Below are positions 59,538 through 64,000 of a stretch of DNA of 64,000 nucleotides, piece after piece (position 1 is the first letter of the stretch; the number at the start of each line of letters is the position of its first letter). The stretch spans positions 660,071-724,070 of the forward strand of contig CP058998.1 in the NCBI GenBank assembly GCA_013426015.1. The letters are read 5' to 3'. A model generated the notes under the pieces. It saw only the letters and a list, made by a program, of their open reading frames with translations, did no database searches and was not told the origin of the DNA. This stretch comes from Candidatus Fermentimicrarchaeum limneticum (lineage in GTDB: Archaea; Micrarchaeota; Micrarchaeia; Burarchaeales; Fermentimicrarchaeaceae). Made by a program: the position numbers and the translations under genes.

Positions 59538-60425
59538 GTGAAAAGAGGGACAAAAACGCTTAAGGAGGGGTTTGCAAGGATGCAGAAGGGAGGGGTGATA
59601 ATGGATGTGGTCACCCCGAAGCAGGCAAGAATTGCGGAGAAAGCAGGCGCGGTTGCTGTCATGGCATTGCATGCTGTTCCTGCAGACATCCGCGCAAAGG
59701 GGGGAGTTGCGAGAATGGCAGACCCTGCAGTCATAAAGCAAATTATGGGTGCGGTTACCATTCCCGTCATGGCGAAGGTGAGGATAGGGCATTTCGCAGA
59801 AGCGCAGATAATTGAGGAGCTGGGAGTGGACATGATTGACGAATCCGAAGTCCTCACCCCGGCTGATGAGGAGTTCCACATAGACAAGAAGAAGTTCAAA
59901 ATTCCCTTCGTGTGCGGGGCCAGGAATTTGGGGGAGGCGCTTAGGAGGATAGACGAGGGAGCGGCCATGATAAGGACGAAGGGAGAGCCCGGCACAGGTG
60001 ACGTGGCGGAGGCGGTGAGGCACGTGCGGCAGGTGGGCAGGGAGATTGATGAGCTTGTCTCCGTAAAGAAGCACAGAGGAATGCTGAGGAGCAAGGCAGA
60101 AGAGTACGGGGTTCCGTTCGGGCTTGTTGAGAAAACTGCAAATATCGGGAGGCTGCCTGTTGTCAACTTCGCGGCAGGGGGGATAGCAACACCTGCCGAT
60201 GCTGCCCTGATGATGCAACTCGGTGTTGACGGGATATTTGTTGGTTCTGGCATATTTAAGTCATCCAATCCTGAGAAGTACGCAAGGGCGATAGTGGAGG
60301 CAACGAGAAGCTATGACAAGCCGGCAGTTGTTCTGAAAGTTTCGAGGGGAATTGGAGACGCGATGCCTGGCATCTCCACGAAGAACATGCCGGACTCGCA
60401 GAAGATGCAGCTGAGGAGCCGCTGA
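59538..60425 (+). CDS. pdxS: Pyridoxal 5'-phosphate synthase subunit PdxS
   Basis: Makes PLP from ribose 5-phosphate, glyceraldehyde 3-phosphate and ammonia supplied by PdxT. TIM barrel with [35 protein letters not shown] beginning (split at loops), the Schiff-base Lys in [31 protein letters not shown], and [19 protein letters not shown]. The start is GTG at 59538, 295 residues. PdxT follows after 27 bases. Confidence 0.97.
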   Translation: MKRGTKTLKEGFARMQKGGVIMDVVTPKQARIAEKAGAVAVMALHAVPADIRAKGGVARMADPAVIKQIMGAVTIPVMAKVRIGHFAEAQIIEELGVDMIDESEVLTPADEEFHIDKKKFKIPFVCGARNLGEALRRIDEGAAMIRTKGEPGTGDVAEAVRHVRQVGREIDELVSVKKHRGMLRSKAEEYGVPFGLVEKTANIGRLPVVNFAAGGIATPADAALMMQLGVDGIFVGSGIFKSSNPEKYARAIVEATRSYDKPAVVLKVSRGIGDAMPGISTKNMPDSQKMQLRSR

Positions 60426-60452
60426 GTTACAACCTATTTTTAGGGTGCTTGA

Positions 60453-61025
60453 ATGAGAGTAGGCGTCATTGGGTTTCAGGGCGCTGTGAGCGAGCATATG
60501 GAGATGGTTGATGCAGTGCTCGGAAGGGGCAGCGCTGTTGCTGTTAGGAGTGCCGAAGACCTTGAGGGAGTTTCTGCAGCGATAATTCCCGGCGGGGAGT
60601 CCACCACGATTGGAGGATTGATGAGAAGTTCGGGTGTTTTCAACAAGCTGAGGGAGCTTGGCAAGAAAGGTCTCCCGTTGTGGGGCACGTGTACTGGGAT
60701 GATTCTGCTTGCTAAGAAGGGTGATGAACAGACCAAGAGGACAGGCGAACTCCTCGGGCTGATGGATATGAAGGTGAGGAGAAATGCTTTCGGCAGGCAG
60801 AAGGAGTCCTTTGAGGAAAAATTACAGGTCAAGGGAATTGGGAAATTTCCCTGCGTGTTCATAAGGGCGCCTGCAGCCGATGAGGTCTACGGAAAATGCA
60901 AAGCGATTGCACGCTTTGAAGGGAGGATAGTCGCTGCAGAGCAAGACAACTTTCTGGCGACAGCGTTCCATCCGGAGCTAAGCGGTGATTTGAGGTTCCA
61001 CAGGTATTTCCTGGGGAAGTTATAA
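60453..61025 (+). CDS. pdxT: Pyridoxal 5'-phosphate synthase glutaminase subunit PdxT
   Basis: Class I glutamine amidotransferase that delivers ammonia to PdxS. Nucleophile Cys in LWGTCTGMILLA, oxyanion region PGGESTTIGGLM, and the His/Glu pair in TAFHPELSGD. 190 residues, typical size. Operon with pdxS. Confidence 0.96.
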   Translation: MRVGVIGFQGAVSEHMEMVDAVLGRGSAVAVRSAEDLEGVSAAIIPGGESTTIGGLMRSSGVFNKLRELGKKGLPLWGTCTGMILLAKKGDEQTKRTGELLGLMDMKVRRNAFGRQKESFEEKLQVKGIGKFPCVFIRAPAADEVYGKCKAIARFEGRIVAAEQDNFLATAFHPELSGDLRFHRYFLGKL

Positions 61026-61083
61026 GTTAAGTTTTTTAAACACAATGCGGCAAAATGGATTTGTCAAAATGGAGGTGTGGAAG

Positions 61084-61305
61084 ATGGCAGAATTAACCCC
61101 GATAGAGCAGATCGTTCTAAAAGCATTGCAGGACATAGGGGCGAGTGACGAAAGCAAGATGAAGACTGCGGACGACATCCAGAAAAAGTGCAATAGGCCA
61201 AAGGGGCAGGTTAATAATGCTCTCATGAGCCTTGTCACCAAGGGGGTTGTTGTAAGAAAGGTTAGGGAAAAGGCTGCTGGTTACTACCTGACAAAAACAG
61301 GTTGA
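61084..61305 (+). CDS. Small winged-helix protein
   Basis: The ATG at 61084, preceded by GGAGGTGTGG, gives 73 residues. PIEQIVLKALQDIGAS, MKTADDIQKKCNRPKGQVNNALMSLVTKG is the HTH (in two parts) and VVRKVREKAAGYYLTKTG is the wing. Typical of archaeal wHTH proteins with a general DNA-binding role. Overlaps, without promoter space, the COG2509 flavoprotein gene. Confidence 0.72.
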   Translation: MAELTPIEQIVLKALQDIGASDESKMKTADDIQKKCNRPKGQVNNALMSLVTKGVVVRKVREKAAGYYLTKTG

Positions 61306-61307
61306 TC

Positions 61308-62678
61308 ATGAAAGCAATTGTTGTCGGAGCCGGACCGGCCGGGCTTTTCTGCGCGTACGAGCTTGCCAAAGCTGGGGTAAAAGTAGTTGTGGTTGACAGC
61401 GGAAGCACCATAGAGAGGAGGAAGTGCCCCATGAAGAAGATGGGATATTGTGTTAAGTGCAGTCCCTGCAACCTCATCCACGGGGTTGGGGGGGCCGGCT
61501 TGTTCTCCGACGGAAAACTGAACCTTGACCCCAGAATAGGGGGAGACATGCTGCAGTTCATGAGTGAGAGCGAAGCGCGGAGACTGATTGACTACGTGGA
61601 CAGGATTTTCAGCGAACACGGGGCGAAGGGGGAGAGGAACATCATAGATGAGAGGGCAGAGGCGCTGATGAGGAAGGCAAAGATGGCTGGAGTGAGGTTC
61701 CTCCCAATCGTCCAGAGGCACATAGGCTCAGACAAACTGCCGGAAGTTATAGAGTCGCTGAAAGGTTACATGGAAGCACTTGGTGTGAAGTTTGTACTCA
61801 ACAAGGAAGTCAGAGACATTGCAGTAAGCGACGGGGTTGCAAGAGGAGTTGTTGCGAGGAGGGAGGTCATCAACGGCGACTTCGTTGTGCTTGCCACGGG
61901 AAGGGGGGGCGCGCAGTGGCTCGCTAGGAAGTGCATGCAGCTGGGGGTCCCTACGAACTACCAGCCCCTCGACATAGGGTTGAGGGTGGAGGTCCCTGCG
62001 GAGATAATGAAGGAGGTCACAGACATATTCTGGGACCCGAAGTTCTACATACAGACCAGCCAGTACGACGACTCTGTAAGGACTTTCTGCACGTGCCCGA
62101 ACGGCTTTGTGATATCTGAAAGCTATAACAACTTTATATGCACTAATGGGCATTCCATGGTTTCAATCAAATCGGACAACACGAACTTCGCTCTGCTTGT
62201 CAGAATTGCCCTGACTCAGCCGGTTGAGAATACTAGCGAGTACGGGGAATCTATCGGCAGGATCTCGTCAACAATCGGTGGCGGAAGGCCCATACTCCAG
62301 CGATTTGGAGACCTGAAGGCCGGGAGGAGGTCCACCTGGGAGAGGATAAAGAGGAGCTATGTCAAGCCAACATTTTTGTATGTCACTCCGGGGGATGTCA
62401 GCATGGCCCTTCCCGGAAGGATAATGGCAGACATCAGGGAGGCCCTTGAGATGCTCAACAAGGTAATTCCAGGAGTTGCAGAGGATTCAACACTGCTGTA
62501 CGCACCTGAGATAAAATTCCATGCGCTGAGAGTTAATGTCAGCAAGCATATGGAAACAAACGTCAAGAATCTGTTTGCAATCGGTGACGGAGCTGGCGTT
62601 TCCAGAGGAATCGTTGGGGCTTCGCTCAGCGGGATTGTTGCTGCAAGGGAGATAGCCAAGAGGTGTAGGAATGGATGA
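61308..62678 (+). CDS. FAD-dependent oxidoreductase (COG2509 family)
   Basis: A 456-residue flavoprotein with the N-terminal GxGxxG (VVGAGPAGLFCAYEL), a CSPC cysteine pair region (KMGYCVKCSPCNLIHG), then GGAGLFSDGKLNLD and the C-terminal NLFAIGDGAGVSRGIVGAS. COG2509 proteins are annotated as uncharacterised FAD-dependent dehydrogenases. The substrate is unknown. ATG at 61308 lies just after the stop of the wHTH gene. Confidence 0.85.
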   Translation: MKAIVVGAGPAGLFCAYELAKAGVKVVVVDSGSTIERRKCPMKKMGYCVKCSPCNLIHGVGGAGLFSDGKLNLDPRIGGDMLQFMSESEARRLIDYVDRIFSEHGAKGERNIIDERAEALMRKAKMAGVRFLPIVQRHIGSDKLPEVIESLKGYMEALGVKFVLNKEVRDIAVSDGVARGVVARREVINGDFVVLATGRGGAQWLARKCMQLGVPTNYQPLDIGLRVEVPAEIMKEVTDIFWDPKFYIQTSQYDDSVRTFCTCPNGFVISESYNNFICTNGHSMVSIKSDNTNFALLVRIALTQPVENTSEYGESIGRISSTIGGGRPILQRFGDLKAGRRSTWERIKRSYVKPTFLYVTPGDVSMALPGRIMADIREALEMLNKVIPGVAEDSTLLYAPEIKFHALRVNVSKHMETNVKNLFAIGDGAGVSRGIVGASLSGIVAAREIAKRCRNG

Positions 62679-62754
62679 GATTGCATTCTCCGCGAAATAC
62701 AAGGACTGGATTTCGATAAAGAAGATGGACATAGATGAGAAGACAGATTGAAGT
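62671..62754 (+). pseudogene. Possible 26-residue ORF or gene remnant
   Basis: ATG at 62671 overlaps the flavoprotein stop and encodes MDEIAFSAKYKDWISIKKMD and six more residues before TGA. Another frame then opens for LKFPKPRGRFGKGKS before its own stop. This might be a frameshifted small gene, or chance. Without comparison I cannot decide. Confidence 0.25.
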
Positions 62755-62800
62755 TTCCTAAGCCGAGAGGTAGATTCGGCAAGGGCAAGAGCTGAAAACC

Positions 62801-63328
62801 ATGAAAATCGCCAGTATAGCCGCATGCCTGGTTATTGCCGTGGTTATATTGTATACTGGATGGTCGCTCCTTGTGAAGAAGGATTACAGAGTCGGGGAGC
62901 AGGGCATGGAGAGCAGATACCAACCTCTTTTGTCACACGATGCAATAAACAGCGACTGGGAAAAACTTAACTGCACAGTGCAGCTTAACAACTCGCTCGC
63001 TCAAGTCCTGCACGTAGTCAGGGAGGGGGGCAGGACGAACTGCGTGGAGGAGATGAGGGGGGAGTTGTACTCGGAACTGAGAAAGCCTTTCCTGTGCAAT
63101 GACGAGGACGCGGCGAGGATAGATAATGCTGTTAGGCAGAAAGACAGCTGTGAATTTCCACTTGAGACGGTGGTGAACAGCAGCGAAAACGACTACTATG
63201 CATTCGTGCTGATGTGCGTGGTCAACATGACGGATTGGAAGCATGTTGGCGGGGGGCCATGCCCGGTTGAGTACCCCCAGAGCGTGGTATACGCGGTTGT
63301 TGATGATGCAGGAAAGGTGTTCTACTGA
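62801..63328 (+). CDS. Membrane-anchored small extracytoplasmic protein, unknown
   Basis: A 175-residue protein with an N-terminal signal anchor (about 3-24) and a soluble domain with six cysteines, likely disulfide-bonded, and several N-glycosylation sequons. No family is recognised. It ends 45 bases before tRNA-Pro. Confidence 0.6.
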   Translation: MKIASIAACLVIAVVILYTGWSLLVKKDYRVGEQGMESRYQPLLSHDAINSDWEKLNCTVQLNNSLAQVLHVVREGGRTNCVEEMRGELYSELRKPFLCNDEDAARIDNAVRQKDSCEFPLETVVNSSENDYYAFVLMCVVNMTDWKHVGGGPCPVEYPQSVVYAVVDDAGKVFY

Positions 63329-63330
63329 AG

Positions 63331-63346
63331 CAAAAGTTATTTATCC
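63331..63346 (+). promoter_or_regulatory. TATA-box-like element for tRNA-Pro
   Basis: CAAAAGTTATTTATCC lies 28-43 bases before the mature tRNA-Pro 5' end. Confidence 0.5.
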
Positions 63347-63373
63347 TTGATAAGACCTAAACTACTGCCATCT

Positions 63374-63446
63374 GGGGGGATGTGCTAGTCTGGTATGCTT
63401 CGGGGTTTGGGACCCCGCGACCCGAGTTCAAATCTCGGTCCCCCCA
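63374..63446 (+). tRNA. tRNA-Pro(UGG)
   Basis: Acceptor GGGGGGA/TCCCCCC, discriminator A. Anticodon arm CGGGG-TTTGGGA-CCCCG gives anticodon TGG. T stem CCGAG/CTCGG with TTCAAAT. The D stem is weak, as often in archaeal proline tRNAs. No intron. Confidence 0.92.
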
Positions 63447-63456
63447 CTTAGTGATT

Positions 63457-64000
63457 ATGATTCTGGATAACGAGCTTGAAAGGATAAGGCAGGACTTCCC
63501 TATCCTGGAGAAGGATATGGGAGGAAAGCCGATTGTGTACCTTGACAGCGCATGCATGAGCCTCAAGCCAAAGCAGGTAGTGCAGGCAATGAACGAATAT
63601 TATGAGAAATATCCTGCCTGCGCAGGGAGGAGCATGCACAAGCTGAGCAAAATGGTTACCGACAAGGTTGCAGATGCCAGGAAGACGGTTGCGAGATTCC
63701 TCGGGGCGGGGGAACCTGAGGAGGTGGTATTCACAAGGAACGCAACAGAGGCGATAAACCTTGTGTCATACGCGCTGGATTTCAAGAAAGATGATGTTGT
63801 ACTCACAAGCGACAGGGAACACAATTCCAATCTGCTCCCCTGGCAGCTCCTTTCAAAGAGAGTGGGAGTGAAGCACAGGGTGATTCCTTCAAAGGAGAAT
63901 ATGGAGTTTGACTTGGAGAAGTTCAAGGAGATGATGAGGGAGAAGGTGAAACTTGTCTCGATAGTTCATACCTCCAACCTTGACGGGTATACCCTGCCCG
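63457..64000 (+). CDS. sufS: SufS-like cysteine desulfurase (truncated by window edge)
   Basis: PLP-dependent class V aminotransferase. The first 181 residues show PILEKDMGGKPIVYLDSACMS with the substrate-binding start, FTRNATEAINLVSYAL, and SDREHNSNLLPWQLL, matching SufS/CsdB enzymes, which supply sulfur for Fe-S clusters. ATG at 63457, with GTG at 63451 as alternative. The PLP-lysine region lies past the edge. Located 10 bases after tRNA-Pro. Confidence 0.9.
   Translation, partial: MILDNELERIRQDFPILEKDMGGKPIVYLDSACMSLKPKQVVQAMNEYYEKYPACAGRSMHKLSKMVTDKVADARKTVARFLGAGEPEEVVFTRNATEAINLVSYALDFKKDDVVLTSDREHNSNLLPWQLLSKRVGVKHRVIPSKENMEFDLEKFKEMMREKVKLVSIVHTSNLDGYTLP

Noticed and set aside
59507..60268. 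253- and 239-residue open frames on the minus strand
   Set aside because: Antisense to pdxS, a complete gene with all motifs.
1..64000. CRISPR array or rRNA genes
   Set aside because: No regularly spaced direct repeats and no rRNA-like conserved blocks were seen.

Overview
The window is dense, single-copy archaeal chromosome with roughly balanced base composition. Archaeal identity rests on aIF2-beta, aIF1A, EF-1alpha, ribosomal proteins eS1, eL40 and archaeal-type uS15 and uS10, MCM helicase, topoisomerase VI A and B, fibrillarin, archaeal NAC, a proteasome beta subunit, the KH/beta-CASP ribonuclease FttA (aCPSF1), TATA-like promoters, intron-containing tRNA genes without encoded CCA, and class III signal-peptide pilins. 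Short ORF spacing, many small membrane proteins of unknown function and unusual tRNA introns are reminiscent of DPANN lineages such as Micrarchaeota or Diapherotrites. That placement is inference; no rRNA is present to settle it.

Layout. 1-8.4 kb: a partial unknown gene, Trm5, a DMT permease, LeuRS, a histone-deacetylase-fold hydrolase, an ACT protein, tRNA-Ser, and a two-gene unit with a JAMM-like protein. 8-11 kb: uS10, EF-1alpha, a zinc-finger membrane protein, tRNA-Arg. 10.8-13.7 kb: a plus-strand run of an unknown protein, an asparagine-synthetase-like enzyme and two membrane-anchored thioredoxin-fold proteins. 13.7-17.1 kb: DUF116, fibrillarin, intron-bearing tRNA-Lys, MetRS. 17.3-26.4 kb: an information-processing stretch with MCM, presenilin-like protease, aIF2-beta, aIF1A, RIO1, an unknown, Pcm, a Pno1-like KH protein and topoisomerase VI B/A, followed by tRNA-Asn with an interrupted anticodon arm. 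27.8-34.2 kb: a tightly packed minus-strand run MBL hydrolase, ValRS, RdgB, uS15, eS1, NAC, enolase. 34.2-36.9 kb: a three-gene set matching the non-canonical methanogen-type homocysteine pathway. 37-39 kb: HxlR regulator, then two HypC-like proteins bracketing a DMT permease. 39-42.4 kb: FttA, proteasome beta, FKBP isomerase. 42.4-45.6 kb: surface and membrane proteins of unknown function. 45.6-49.3 kb: threonine dehydrogenase and glycine C-acetyltransferase, then a TPR-AAA ATPase. 49.3-55.1 kb: a flippase-like protein and a type IV pilus region (TadC/FlaJ-like platform protein, coiled-coil protein, seven pilin-like genes). 55.1-64 kb: possible IS200/IS605 end, ThyX, tRNA-Leu with an A+T-rich GNAT gene, eL40, tRNA-Thr, GlmS, PdxS/PdxT, a COG2509 flavoprotein, tRNA-Pro and a truncated SufS-like desulfurase.

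Together the genes point to an anaerobic or microaerobic archaeon that makes pyridoxal phosphate and thymidylate, probably makes homocysteine by sulfur transfer, degrades threonine to glycine and acetyl-CoA, and carries pili. Most notable for follow-up: the tRNA-Asn gene with apparently two 13-nt introns flanking the anticodon, the HypC-permease-HypC cassette without hydrogenase genes, the homocysteine cassette whose COG1900 enzyme has threonines where a cysteine is expected, and the pilin cluster. No rRNA, CRISPR array or intact transposase was seen.
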